From an uncultured Oscillospiraceae bacterium (GTDB lineage: Bacteria; Bacillota; Clostridia; Oscillospirales; Acutalibacteraceae), in NCBI GenBank assembly GCA_900549055.1, contig URNB01000010.1, positions 1 through 39,703 on the forward strand: a stretch of 39,703 bases of DNA. Direction: 5' to 3'. Positions within the stretch are counted from its first letter, which is position 1, and the number at the start of each line of letters is the position of its first letter. This document shows positions 25,350 through 33,674 of the stretch, piece after piece. The position numbers and the translations under genes were made by a program. The notes under the pieces were generated by a model. It saw only the letters and a program-made list of their open reading frames with translations. It did not search any database and was not told where the DNA came from.

Positions 25350-26027
25350 TCAGGCGGTTTCCTCGGCGGGCTTGCGTTTTTTAATGCGGTCGGGCAGAAT
25401 ATACGCAAATGGGAAGGCTGCGGTGCATACCGCCAAAGCCGCTATTATATCAATTACGGAATGTTGCTTTAAAAAGACGGTGGAAATGCTTATAAGCACC
25501 GTTAAAATAATAAGGACGGTCTGCCACAGGGGAGTTCGCAGGGGCTTGCAGTAAAGGGTGGTGAAATAAACCGCAAACGAGCCTATAACATGCAGCGAAG
25601 GGCAGACATTTGTATTTGTATCAAAATTATAAAGCGCCCTTACAATATCCACGCAGAAATTATCCCGAACAAATTCGGTCGGGCGCAGTTCCTGCTTTGT
25701 GGGGTAAAAAATATATATAACGGTGGTAATTGTGTAGGTTATAATTATAAAATACATCAGCTTTTTAAAGGCGGGAATGTCAAAAAACAAGGTGTAAAGA
25801 TGTATCCCCACCAAAAAGACAAACCAAAAATAATACGGAAAAACAAAAAATTCACAAAACGGAATTTTTGCGTCAAGGTCCGCCTCCACGGCGTGATAGT
25901 TGAGTGAAAGCCCGCGTTCGAGCAGCCAAAATACCGCGCCGTAAATCGGCCAGTAAAGCAGCAAAAGCAGGTGCTTGAATTCCGGGGAATTTAAATTGCC
26001 CGGTCGTAATTTTCTATAGTCTACCAT
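25350..26027 (-). CDS. PAP2-superfamily membrane phosphatase
   Basis: The 225-residue product is an integral membrane protein of the PAP2 type with about five or six membrane segments. The catalytic motifs NVCPSLHV (with His) and KQHSVIDIIAA (with His and Asp) are present, as in phosphatidic acid phosphatases and inositol phosphorylceramide synthase-like proteins. The first motif, KQELRP, is also visible. The ATG at 26027 gives MVDYRKLR; an ATG at 26042 is possible and is preceded by AAGG with too little spacing. It overlaps the glycosyltransferase gene. The substrate could be a lipid phosphate linked to the neighbouring glycolipid genes; this is inference. Confidence 0.85.
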   Translation of the reverse strand: MVDYRKLRPGNLNSPEFKHLLLLLYWPIYGAVFWLLERGLSLNYHAVEADLDAKIPFCEFFVFPYYFWFVFLVGIHLYTLFFDIPAFKKLMYFIIITYTITTVIYIFYPTKQELRPTEFVRDNFCVDIVRALYNFDTNTNVCPSLHVIGSFAVYFTTLYCKPLRTPLWQTVLIILTVLISISTVFLKQHSVIDIIAALAVCTAAFPFAYILPDRIKKRKPAEETA

Positions 26028-27144
26028 ATACACAGTCTGCATCCTTAACTATATGTTCTCTGATGATTTCGGCAGCACAGCCGGAAAATTCGTCCTTAAG
26101 CGTTTGCGACATTTTGTGGAGCTTTGACGGGATTTCGAGATAATCGCAAACCGCATCACACAGCTTAATGGCTCCCTCGCGCATATCCGCACAGCCGTTG
26201 GAAATGAAGAATTCTATATTCCGCGTTTCGCAGCCGGGAACGGCGTCAATAAATATCATGGGCAGCCCCTTGACCGCCGCCTCGGTGGTGCTCAGTCCCC
26301 CCGGCTTTGTTAAAATCAGCTCTGCAGCATCCATATAAAGCGGCATGCGGCTTGTAAAGCCGATTACCCGCACATTATCCGGCAGCGAGTATTTTGTAAG
26401 CGAGCGGTAAAGCTTTACATTATTACCGCAGATGATCACAAGCAACGCGTCCTCGGGCAGCTGTTGCGGCAAAAGCTCTGCTAAATCCTTAATGGGGCCG
26501 CAGCCCATGCTGCCGCACATTAAAAGCGCAACGCGCTTATCCTGCGGAAGCGAAAGGGTGCGTTTTGCCTTTTGCGGCTCTGTTTTATTATAAAAATCGC
26601 GTCGTACCGGAATGCCCGAAGGGATTATGCGCGACATAGGCAGACCGTTATCGGCAAATTCCTTAATAAGCTTTTTGTGCGGAATAAAATATGCGTCCAT
26701 AGCGGTTTGGTTAACGCCCGGCGAGCAGGTGTAATCGGTTGCGACGAAATATGAGCGGATATTTATTTTACGCCTTTTTTTAAGCTCGGTCATCATCATT
26801 GCCGAGAAGACATGGGTGCAGACCACAGCGTCGTATTTTTCGGTCTGCAAAAATTCATAAAGCGAATTGCAGCCCTTAATCACAAGCTCGTAAATAAGGG
26901 ATTCATCTCCGTCCTTCGGGGGATGATTTTCCTCAAAACGGTAGCTTACGCCGAAAAGCTTCGGGAATTTTCTGTATATCAGAACATGCCCCTTGCTTAT
27001 CAGCTTGGATTTTTCGGGCGACCAAAAGGCAAGCGCGTCCTTTATATCGCATTCGTCATTATTCGAAAGAAAATACTCTCTTATCGCTTTGGCGGCGGAG
27101 TTATGCCCTTCGCCGGTGTTGCAGGATAATATCAGCAATCGCAT
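26014..27144 (-). CDS. MGDG synthase/UgtP-type lipid glycosyltransferase
   Basis: This family transfers a sugar from a UDP-sugar to diacylglycerol. The 376-residue product has the MGDG-synthase N-terminal domain (LSCNTGEGHNSAAKAI at residues 6-21) and a GT28-type C-terminal domain with CGSMGCGPIKDL and the UDP-binding LTKPGGLSTTEA. There is no membrane segment, so it would act at the cytosolic face. It overlaps the upstream acyltransferase-like gene by 13 bases and the PAP2 gene downstream. Diglucosyl-diacylglycerol synthesis is the best guess; the sugar and the number of sugars added are open. Confidence 0.9.
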   Translation of the reverse strand: MRLLILSCNTGEGHNSAAKAIREYFLSNNDECDIKDALAFWSPEKSKLISKGHVLIYRKFPKLFGVSYRFEENHPPKDGDESLIYELVIKGCNSLYEFLQTEKYDAVVCTHVFSAMMMTELKKRRKINIRSYFVATDYTCSPGVNQTAMDAYFIPHKKLIKEFADNGLPMSRIIPSGIPVRRDFYNKTEPQKAKRTLSLPQDKRVALLMCGSMGCGPIKDLAELLPQQLPEDALLVIICGNNVKLYRSLTKYSLPDNVRVIGFTSRMPLYMDAAELILTKPGGLSTTEAAVKGLPMIFIDAVPGCETRNIEFFISNGCADMREGAIKLCDAVCDYLEIPSKLHKMSQTLKDEFSGCAAEIIREHIVKDADCVYGRL

Positions 27145-27614
27145 TGTTTCTTTATTTCTCTCCTTAACATTCTGTCACGCAGCTTTATAAGATGCGGTCT
27201 GTTATACCGCTGAATAAGAATAAACGGAATATTACAGAATATAAATACGAACATTAAAATAATTCCGATATAGTTTTTCCAAATGAGGTAGATGCCGAAA
27301 GAGAAAACGCAGAGCCAGCAATGAATAAATTCCGCAACGCAGGTTTCTCTTATAAGCGCGGTGAGGCTTTCGCTTGTGGCGTCGTATGTAACGCGCTTCG
27401 GCAGCATATCCCGCATGATGCGGCTCATATCGGGCAGGCGTGTCTTCCATTTCCTGATTCCGATTCTTTCGTAAACCGCACCGCCGTTTTCCCAGTCGCG
27501 GGCGCGATAAAAAAAGCCTGTTTCACTGAAACGGCTGCGAGGCAGGGATTCGCCTATATAATGAGCAAGAACGCCTAATACGGCAACATAAACGATGCTC
27601 ATCACCAATTTCAT
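27132..27614 (-). CDS. CrtO-like glycosyl-4,4'-diaponeurosporenoate acyltransferase family protein
   Basis: The 160-residue product resembles the small membrane acyltransferase CrtO of staphyloxanthin synthesis: FFYRARDWENGGAVYERIGIRKWKTRLPD, then LIRETCVAEFIHCW, with hydrophobic segments at the start and near the end. No carotenoid genes are present, so the substrate is probably another glycolipid, perhaps the product of the next gene. GGTGA lies four bases before the ATG at 27614; the frame is open to 27692 but that part has no family resemblance. It heads the minus-strand operon. Confidence 0.78.
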   Translation of the reverse strand: MKLVMSIVYVAVLGVLAHYIGESLPRSRFSETGFFYRARDWENGGAVYERIGIRKWKTRLPDMSRIMRDMLPKRVTYDATSESLTALIRETCVAEFIHCWLCVFSFGIYLIWKNYIGIILMFVFIFCNIPFILIQRYNRPHLIKLRDRMLRREIKKQCDC

Positions 27615-27642
27615 CTGATCACCCGAATTATTTAGTATTATT

Positions 27643-27671
27643 AATATAACATAAATTCCGTATAACCGCAA
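27643..27671 (-). promoter_or_regulatory. Probable promoter of the minus-strand lipid/pcrA operon
   Basis: On the minus strand TTGCGG (27666-27671), 17 bases, then TATATT (27643-27648) with an upstream TG (extended -10), about 30 bases before the start at 27614. The -35 is imperfect. Confidence 0.5.
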
Positions 27672-27755
27672 CAATAAAATTAAAAAATTCACCGCCGATA
27701 CGTGGTGTATCGGAAGCGGGAAAGGTTAAAAAAAGGTTACAAAATCATATAGAGG

Positions 27756-27785
27756 TTGACTTTACATGGTGTTTTTTGATAAAAT
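27756..27785 (+). promoter_or_regulatory. Sigma-A-type promoter of yicC-remA-gmk cluster
   Basis: TTGACT (27756-27761) and TAAAAT (27780-27785) are 18 bases apart, about 33 bases before the yicC start. It is the only good promoter noticed for the long plus-strand cluster that follows. Confidence 0.7.
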
Positions 27786-27817
27786 AATATGAATATATAT
27801 AACGGAAGTGAATGTCA

Positions 27818-28696
27818 ATGGTCAGAAGTATGACCGGCTTCGGCCGAGGCAAGCTGTGCGAAAGCGGGCTTGAGGTCACGGTGGAGCTGAAATCCGTAAA
27901 TCACAGATATTTTGAATTTTCTTCACGGCTGCCGAGGGGCTGTGCCTACCTTGAAGAGCCGCTTAAAGATTTTTGCCGCGGCAAAATTTCGCGCGGTAAG
28001 CTTGAAATATCGGTAACGGTTGAAGAAAACGGGGCTGACAGCACGCTTATTGAAATAAATGAGCCCTTTGCCGACGCATATTTTGCGGCGCTTAAAAAGC
28101 TTTCGGAGCGTTACGGAATCGAAAATGATATAAAGCTGTCGTCTCTTGTGGGCGCGGCGGATATTTTCAATGTGAAAAAGCAGCAGGCGGCGGAGGAAAC
28201 CGTAACCGCAGTGGTTCTCGGCGCGGCGGATGAGGCGCTCAAGAGCTTTATTGCAATGCGCGAAGCGGAGGGCATAAAGCTTGAAAGGGATGTGCGGTAC
28301 CGCGCGGAGCTGATACTGGGGAAGGTTGAATTTATTGAAAAGCAATCTCCCGAAACAGTAAAGGCGTACCGTGATAAATTGGAGCAGAGAATAAGGGAGC
28401 TGCTATCAGACGCATCTGTCGATGAGCAGCGACTGCTTACCGAAACCGCGATATTTGCCGATAAAACGGCGGTGGATGAGGAAACGGTGCGGCTCAGAAG
28501 CCATATAAGTCAGCTGTGTGCTTTACTTGAAAGCGACGAACCCGTGGGCAGAAAGCTTGATTTTATAGTTCAGGAAATGAACAGGGAAGCGAATACCATA
28601 GGCTCAAAGGCGCAGGATATTGAAATTGCGCACACGGTGGTTGATATCAAAGCCGAAATAGAAAAGATAAGAGAACAGATACAGAATATTGAATAG
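27818..28696 (+). CDS. yicC: YicC/YloC family protein (putative endoribonuclease)
   Basis: YicC-type proteins are endoribonucleases implicated in small-RNA turnover. The 292-residue product starts VRSMTGFGRG, the family signature, with KSVNHRYFEFSSRLPR following and the C-terminal DFIVQEMNREANTIGSKAQD motif, also a signature. The ATG at 27818 suits GGAAGTG seven bases upstream; another in-frame ATG lies at 27812. It opens the cluster, as yloC does in Bacillus. Confidence 0.93.
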   Translation: MVRSMTGFGRGKLCESGLEVTVELKSVNHRYFEFSSRLPRGCAYLEEPLKDFCRGKISRGKLEISVTVEENGADSTLIEINEPFADAYFAALKKLSERYGIENDIKLSSLVGAADIFNVKKQQAAEETVTAVVLGAADEALKSFIAMREAEGIKLERDVRYRAELILGKVEFIEKQSPETVKAYRDKLEQRIRELLSDASVDEQRLLTETAIFADKTAVDEETVRLRSHISQLCALLESDEPVGRKLDFIVQEMNREANTIGSKAQDIEIAHTVVDIKAEIEKIREQIQNIE

Positions 28697-28755
28697 ACAA
28701 TATAAACGGACAAATTTTCCGCTATGGGAAGCATTGTGACCTGATTGTATTGTCT
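28695..28755 (+). promoter_or_regulatory. Inverted-repeat leader between yicC and remA
   Basis: AGACAATA (28695-28702) and TATTGTCT (28748-28755) form a perfect 8-bp closing stem around a 45-base interior that holds a small CGGA/TCCG hairpin. There is no T run behind it, so it is not a standard terminator. It ends 20 bases before the remA ATG. It could be an RNA processing site or a protein-binding leader. I do not recognise a known riboswitch. Confidence 0.4.
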
Positions 28756-28775
28756 AAGAGAAAGAGTGATGTTTT

Positions 28776-29048
28776 ATGAAGCTGGTCAACATAGGCTTCG
28801 GCAATATGGTGTCTGCCGGCAGAATGATTGCGATAGTAAGCCCCGAATCCGCCCCGATAAAGCGCATTATTCAGGACGCGAAGGAGCGCGGCACGCTTAT
28901 TGACGCAACCCACGGCAGGCGCACACGCGCGGTAATTATTACCGACAGCGACCATATTATACTGACCTACCTGCAATCGGAAACGGTTGCAAACCGTATG
29001 ACAGAGGATGAAAATGCGGTAGACGACGAGGAGGAAGAGGATGAATAA
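28776..29048 (+). CDS. remA: RemA family regulator (DUF370)
   Basis: RemA is a small DNA-binding protein that activates biofilm matrix operons and osmoprotection genes in Bacillus by assembling into an oligomeric ring. The 90-residue product starts MKLVNIGFGNMVSAGRMIAIVSP and has DATHGRRTRAVIITDSDHI, both family hallmarks, then an acidic tail (DDEEEEDE) of variable type. It sits between yicC and gmk as in Bacillus. Its last 8 bases overlap the gmk start. Confidence 0.95.
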   Translation: MKLVNIGFGNMVSAGRMIAIVSPESAPIKRIIQDAKERGTLIDATHGRRTRAVIITDSDHIILTYLQSETVANRMTEDENAVDDEEEEDE

Positions 29049-29649
29049 AGGCGGAGTTTTTATTATTTCGGGGCCCTCGGGTTCGGGAAAAGACACGGTA
29101 ATGACCGAGCTTTTCAAAAAAATGCCCGAGCTGCTTTTCTCTATTTCATCTATAACGCGGGCTATGCGCGTGGGCGAGCGCGAGGGTGAAAAGTATAACT
29201 TTATCACCCGCGAAAGGTTTGAGGATATGCTGAAAAATGACTGTTTGCTTGAACACAACGAGTTCGTGGGGAACTATTACGGTACTCCCCGCGAGCCGGT
29301 TGAAAGAGCTGTTGCAAACGGGCAGGATATGGTAATAGAGGTAGATGTAAACGGTGCGGCGCAGATACGCGAAAAAATGCCCGAGGCGGTGAGCATATTT
29401 ATCATGCCGCCGTCATTCGCAGAGCTTAAAAGGCGGCTTTCTGGCAGAGGCACGGAATCCGAGGAGCTTATACAAAAGCGGCTTACCTCCGCTCTCGGCG
29501 AAATAAAACGCGCGGCGGAATACGATTATATAGTAGTAAATGAGGATATTACGGCGGCAGCCGATGATATTATGTCCGTAATTTTGAGCAGCCGCTTGAA
29601 AACGGACAGACAAACCAAAATTATTGACGAGGTGCTTTCAGAATGTTAA
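29041..29649 (+). CDS. gmk: Guanylate kinase
   Basis: Gmk phosphorylates GMP to GDP with ATP. The 202-residue product has the P-loop GPSGSGKDT, the GMP-binding SSITRAMRVGEREGEKYNF and NYYGTP motifs, and IEVDVNGAAQI, with the lid region SGRGTESEELIQKR. The usual family Thr-Arg-Pro-Pro after SxTTR is replaced by ITRAMR, a mild departure. It overlaps remA by 8 bases and rpoZ by 7. Confidence 0.96.
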   Translation: MNKGGVFIISGPSGSGKDTVMTELFKKMPELLFSISSITRAMRVGEREGEKYNFITRERFEDMLKNDCLLEHNEFVGNYYGTPREPVERAVANGQDMVIEVDVNGAAQIREKMPEAVSIFIMPPSFAELKRRLSGRGTESEELIQKRLTSALGEIKRAAEYDYIVVNEDITAAADDIMSVILSSRLKTDRQTKIIDEVLSEC

Positions 29650-29831
29650 ATCCGAATATAGGCAAGCTTATAAAGAACTATGACAACAGATACCGTCTTG
29701 TTATCGATGTGGCGCATAACGCGCGCGAGATCGCGCAGGAAATGGAGGAGACCGGCGACCTTTCAACCGAAAAGCCGGTAAGCATTGCTATTGATAAAAT
29801 GGCGGCGGAGATAGACGAGAAAAACGACTGA
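29643..29831 (+). CDS. rpoZ: RNA polymerase omega subunit
   Basis: Omega helps assemble RNA polymerase around beta'. The 62-residue product has the short Firmicutes form: DNRYRLVIDVAHNAREIAQEMEE then a KPVSIAIDKMAAE helix. The position directly after gmk is conserved across Firmicutes. The start is inside the last codons of gmk. Confidence 0.92.
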   Translation: MLNPNIGKLIKNYDNRYRLVIDVAHNAREIAQEMEETGDLSTEKPVSIAIDKMAAEIDEKND

Positions 29832-29851
29832 TTAAAAAGGAGGGAGCTTGT

Positions 29852-32269
29852 ATGACGGGGCTTGCGGCGGAGGTGGCACTTGACGGTGCAACAAACGCGT
29901 ATGACAGGCTTTATTCGTATGCGCTCCCAAAAAATTGCGGCGCTGTGCCGGGGTGCAGAGTGACCGTGCCCTTCGGCAAGGGCAATATAAAAAAACAGGG
30001 AATGATTTTCAGCGTTTGCGAAACTCAGACGGATAATTTAAAGGAAATTATTTCTGTTACCGATAAACAGCCCGTTTTAACGCGTGAAATGCTGGGGCTA
30101 TGCCTTTTTTTGCGCGAGCATTATTTCTGCACTTATTATGACGCGGTGCATGCCGCACTCCCCGCAGGGCTTAATTACCGCCTTGTAAACAATTTTTCCG
30201 CCAATGAGGATTTTTCGGCGCTCTCACTTTTGGACGATACCGAAAAAGCGGTTTTCGATTACCTTTTAAAAAGCGGCGAAAAAGAGGAAGGTGCGGTTAA
30301 ACGTAAGCTCGGCATTACTTCGGATATACTGGAGGAAATGTGCGAAAAGGAGGCGCTTTTCAAAAACAGGGAAAGCCGCCGCCGCGTAAACGACGCGGGC
30401 GAAAAGCGGGTGCGTGCCGCCCTGACGGATGATGTAAACGAAGAAAAGCTGACCCCGAGACAGCGCGAGATATTTAATTTCGTGCGCGAGGCGGGGAGCA
30501 TAAGCATTAAGGAGCTGCGCTATTTCACGGGAGTATCGGCAGGAGTCACCGATAAGCTTATAGCCGAGGGCTTTTTAATACCCTATGAAAAGCGGGTATT
30601 CAGAACGGTTATAAAGCAGGGGCTTGAGGCAGAGCAAACCGAAATTGCGCTGACCGACGAGCAGCAGGCGGCATATGACGGTATGACCGCAGAGTATGAG
30701 AAAAACGAGGGCGCGGTATCGCTGCTTTACGGGGTTACGGGCTCGGGCAAAACGCAGGTGTTTTTAAAGCTTGCCGATCGAGTCATAGCGGATAACCGCG
30801 GCGTAATAGTTATGGTGCCCGAAATATCCCTGACTCCGCAATTACTCGGTATTTTCGCTTCGCGCTACGGCGATAAAATAGCGGTTTTCCACAGCGCTAT
30901 GTCAATGGGCAAGCGCATGGACGAATGGCAGCGGGTAAAAAACGGCGATGCGCTTATAGCCGTGGGCACGCGCAGCGCAATATTCGCTCCCTTTGAAAAT
31001 TTAGGGCTTATTATAATTGACGAAGAGCAGGAGCACACCTATAAATCCGAGCAGTCGCCGCGCTTTCACGCGCGAACATTAGCGCGGTTCAGGGCAAAAT
31101 ACAACAAGGCGCTTTTGTGCCTTGCCTCGGCTACTCCCTCGGTAGAAAGCTTTACCGAGGCTAAAATAGGTAAATATTCGCTTTACAGGCTTAAAAACCG
31201 TTTCGGCGGGGCAGTGCTGCCGCAGGTTGAAACGGTGGATATGAAGCAGGAAATTTTAAGCGGAAATTCATCGCTTATAAGCCGCCGACTTTACGAAAAA
31301 CTGACCGGCGTGCTCGAAGAAAAAAAGCAGGCTATACTTCTTTTGAATAGGCGCGGGCATAATACATATGTTTCCTGCCCCGAGTGCGGGTATGTTATGA
31401 GCTGCCCCAATTGCAGCATTTCGCTTACCTACCATTCGGCGAATCACAGGCTTATGTGCCATTATTGCGGGTATTCTGTGCCGCGGGGCGACAAATGCCC
31501 CAAGTGCGGCGGGCAGCATATGAAATTTTTGGGTGCAGGTACGCAAAAGGTGGAAGAGGAGCTGAAAAATCTTTTCCCTTCGGCGCGTGTCTTAAGGCTG
31601 GATGCCGACAGCACTATGGCTGCCGATTCATACGCCATGTACCTTGAAGCCTTTGCCGCGGGCGAATATGATATTTTATTAGGCACGCAAATGGTGGCAA
31701 AGGGGCTTGATTTTCCCAACGTAACGCTTGTGGGTGTGTTGGGAGCGGACAGTGCTACCTACAGTGAGGATTTTCGCAGCTTTGAAAGAACCTTTTCGCT
31801 GCTGACCCAGGTTGTGGGCAGAGCGGGGCGCGGCGGAGACAGAGGGCTTGCGATAATTCAGAGCATGAACCCCGAAAGCAGCGTTATAAAGCTTGCCGCC
31901 CGCCAGGATTACGACGGATTTTATGAGGAAGAAATTATGACCCGCCGCCTTATGGTATACCCGCCGTACTGCGATATTTGCGCGGTCATATCCCGCGCGG
32001 CAGATCGCGCAGCCGCCGAAAAGGCGATAACCGATGTATTCCGCGCCGTTCGCGGTATGCTTGAAAATGAATATAAGGATGTTAAGCTGATAATTCTCGG
32101 TCCGTCGCCCGCATCTGTACCGCGGGTGAACGGCAAGTACCGATACAGAATGATAATAAAGTGCCGCGAGGGCAAACGCTTCAGGGAGCTGCTGCGGCGG
32201 GCGCTTGACATAAAACTGACAAAGGACGCGACCGTTTCGGCGGATATGAACCCCGAAACCGTAATATAG
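29852..32269 (+). CDS. priA: Primosomal protein N' (replication restart helicase PriA)
   Basis: PriA reloads the replisome at stalled forks. The 805-residue product has the N-terminal DNA-binding domain (starting AEVALDGATNAYDRLYSY), Walker A GVTGSGKTQ, DEAH-type box IIDEEQEHTYK, and a zinc-binding region with eight cysteines (CPECG, CPNC, CHYCG, CPKCGG) between about 510 and 555. Helicase motifs V-VI are in LGTQMVAKGLDFPN and QVVGRAGRG. AAAGGAGGG precedes the ATG. coaBC, present between rpoZ and priA in Bacillus, is missing. Confidence 0.97.
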   Translation: MTGLAAEVALDGATNAYDRLYSYALPKNCGAVPGCRVTVPFGKGNIKKQGMIFSVCETQTDNLKEIISVTDKQPVLTREMLGLCLFLREHYFCTYYDAVHAALPAGLNYRLVNNFSANEDFSALSLLDDTEKAVFDYLLKSGEKEEGAVKRKLGITSDILEEMCEKEALFKNRESRRRVNDAGEKRVRAALTDDVNEEKLTPRQREIFNFVREAGSISIKELRYFTGVSAGVTDKLIAEGFLIPYEKRVFRTVIKQGLEAEQTEIALTDEQQAAYDGMTAEYEKNEGAVSLLYGVTGSGKTQVFLKLADRVIADNRGVIVMVPEISLTPQLLGIFASRYGDKIAVFHSAMSMGKRMDEWQRVKNGDALIAVGTRSAIFAPFENLGLIIIDEEQEHTYKSEQSPRFHARTLARFRAKYNKALLCLASATPSVESFTEAKIGKYSLYRLKNRFGGAVLPQVETVDMKQEILSGNSSLISRRLYEKLTGVLEEKKQAILLLNRRGHNTYVSCPECGYVMSCPNCSISLTYHSANHRLMCHYCGYSVPRGDKCPKCGGQHMKFLGAGTQKVEEELKNLFPSARVLRLDADSTMAADSYAMYLEAFAAGEYDILLGTQMVAKGLDFPNVTLVGVLGADSATYSEDFRSFERTFSLLTQVVGRAGRGGDRGLAIIQSMNPESSVIKLAARQDYDGFYEEEIMTRRLMVYPPYCDICAVISRAADRAAAEKAITDVFRAVRGMLENEYKDVKLIILGPSPASVPRVNGKYRYRMIIKCREGKRFRELLRRALDIKLTKDATVSADMNPETVI

Positions 32270-32282
32270 GAGGACCTGCCGT

Positions 32283-32723
32283 ATGGCAATAAGAAACATT
32301 GTTAAAATAGGGGACGACATCCTGCGCAAGGTGTGCCGCACACAGCTTAACTTTGATGAAAGGTTGGCAACCGTGCTTGACGATATGGCGGATACCATGT
32401 ATAAAGCCGAGGGCGTGGGGCTTGCCGCACCGCAGGTGGGAATACTCAGAAGATACTGTATAGTAGATGTGGGCGATGGAATTATTGAGCTTATAAATCC
32501 TGTAATAGATAAGGAAAGCGGGAGCCAGGAGGGGCAGGAGGGTTGTCTTTCCATTCCCGGCAGATATGAGGACGTTGTAAGACCTATGAAAGTAAAAGTT
32601 CACGCGCAGGACAGAAACGGAAAGCCCTTTAAACTTACAGCCGAGGGCTTTAAGGCAAGGGCTATATGCCACGAAATTGACCACCTTGACGGAATACTTT
32701 ATATAGACAGAATTAAAAAATAA
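32283..32723 (+). CDS. def: Peptide deformylase
   Basis: Def removes the formyl group from new proteins using a bound metal. The 146-residue product has all three motifs: GVGLAAPQVG, EGCLSIPG (metal Cys) and CHEIDHLDG (two metal His and the catalytic Glu). The short length and EGCLSIPG suggest a type 1-like bacterial enzyme. AGGAGG lies upstream of the ATG. It is followed by fmt, its functional partner. Confidence 0.97.
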   Translation: MAIRNIVKIGDDILRKVCRTQLNFDERLATVLDDMADTMYKAEGVGLAAPQVGILRRYCIVDVGDGIIELINPVIDKESGSQEGQEGCLSIPGRYEDVVRPMKVKVHAQDRNGKPFKLTAEGFKARAICHEIDHLDGILYIDRIKK

Positions 32724-32738
32724 GCCGAGGTTTTCTTA

Positions 32739-33674
32739 ATGAAAATAGTTTTTATGGGCACCCCAGATTATGCGGTTAAAACGCTTGAGGCGTTAATAAA
32801 TGCGGGTCACACCGTTGCGGCGGTTTTCGCCCAGCCCGATAAGCCCGTGGGCAGAAAGCAGATACTTACCCCGCCGCCCGTAAAGGTATGCGCCGAAATG
32901 CACGGAATACCGGTTTTTCAGCCGCGTAATTTGCGCGACGGCGAGGCGGAAAGGATAATAAGGGATATTGCACCCGATGCTATAGCGGTGGTGGCTTACG
33001 GTAAAATTTTACCGGAGGAAATTTTAACCCTGCCCCGCTACGGCTGCATAAACGGGCATGCCTCGCTCTTACCGAAATACAGGGGAGCGGCGCCGATACA
33101 GTGGTGCATTGTAAACGGCGAAAAGGAAACAGGCGTTACCGCAATGCAAATGGATAAGGGTATGGACACCGGCGATATTTTAAAAACCGCCGTTACCGAA
33201 ATAGGCGCGGAAGAAACCGCGGGCGAGCTTTTTGAGCGGCTCTCGGTTATAGGAGCAGAATTACTGGTAAAAACCCTTGCAGATATTGAAAACGGCAGCG
33301 TTACCCCTATAAAGCAGGATGAAAGCAAAGCTACATCGGCGCCGATTATAAAAAAGGAAATGGCGAAAATCAGCTTTCACGATATGACCGCCGAAGAGGT
33401 TCACAACGCGGTGCGCGGCTTTTACCCGTGGCCTGTTGCTTTCTTTATATCGGGCGGCAAGCGTATAAAAATAATAAAGAGCCGCGTTGTAAATATGCGC
33501 GGAACGGCGGGCACGGTGCTTAAAAGCGATAACGGGCTTATTGTCGCTTGCAGGGAAAATGCAATCTCACTTGAGACGATACAGCCCGAGGGCTCAAAGC
33601 CCATGAGCGCAAAGCAGTATTTATGCGGCAGACCCATAGCTTTGGGCACCGAAATTGAGGACGAAAATGGCTGA
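32739..33674 (+). CDS. fmt: Methionyl-tRNA formyltransferase
   Basis: Fmt formylates initiator Met-tRNA from 10-formyl-tetrahydrofolate. The 311-residue product starts KIVFMGTPDYAVKTLEAL and has the catalytic HASLLPKYRGAAPIQW stretch and the MDKGMDTGDIL loop. The C-terminal OB-like domain (from about 205) binds tRNA. Its stop overlaps the rsmB start by 8 bases. Confidence 0.97.
   Translation: MKIVFMGTPDYAVKTLEALINAGHTVAAVFAQPDKPVGRKQILTPPPVKVCAEMHGIPVFQPRNLRDGEAERIIRDIAPDAIAVVAYGKILPEEILTLPRYGCINGHASLLPKYRGAAPIQWCIVNGEKETGVTAMQMDKGMDTGDILKTAVTEIGAEETAGELFERLSVIGAELLVKTLADIENGSVTPIKQDESKATSAPIIKKEMAKISFHDMTAEEVHNAVRGFYPWPVAFFISGGKRIKIIKSRVVNMRGTAGTVLKSDNGLIVACRENAISLETIQPEGSKPMSAKQYLCGRPIALGTEIEDENG

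Noticed and set aside
28695..28755. Purine-type or other known riboswitch before remA
   Set aside because: The 8-bp closing stem is there, but the conserved junction and loop sequences of the purine aptamer are not, and remA has no metabolite link.
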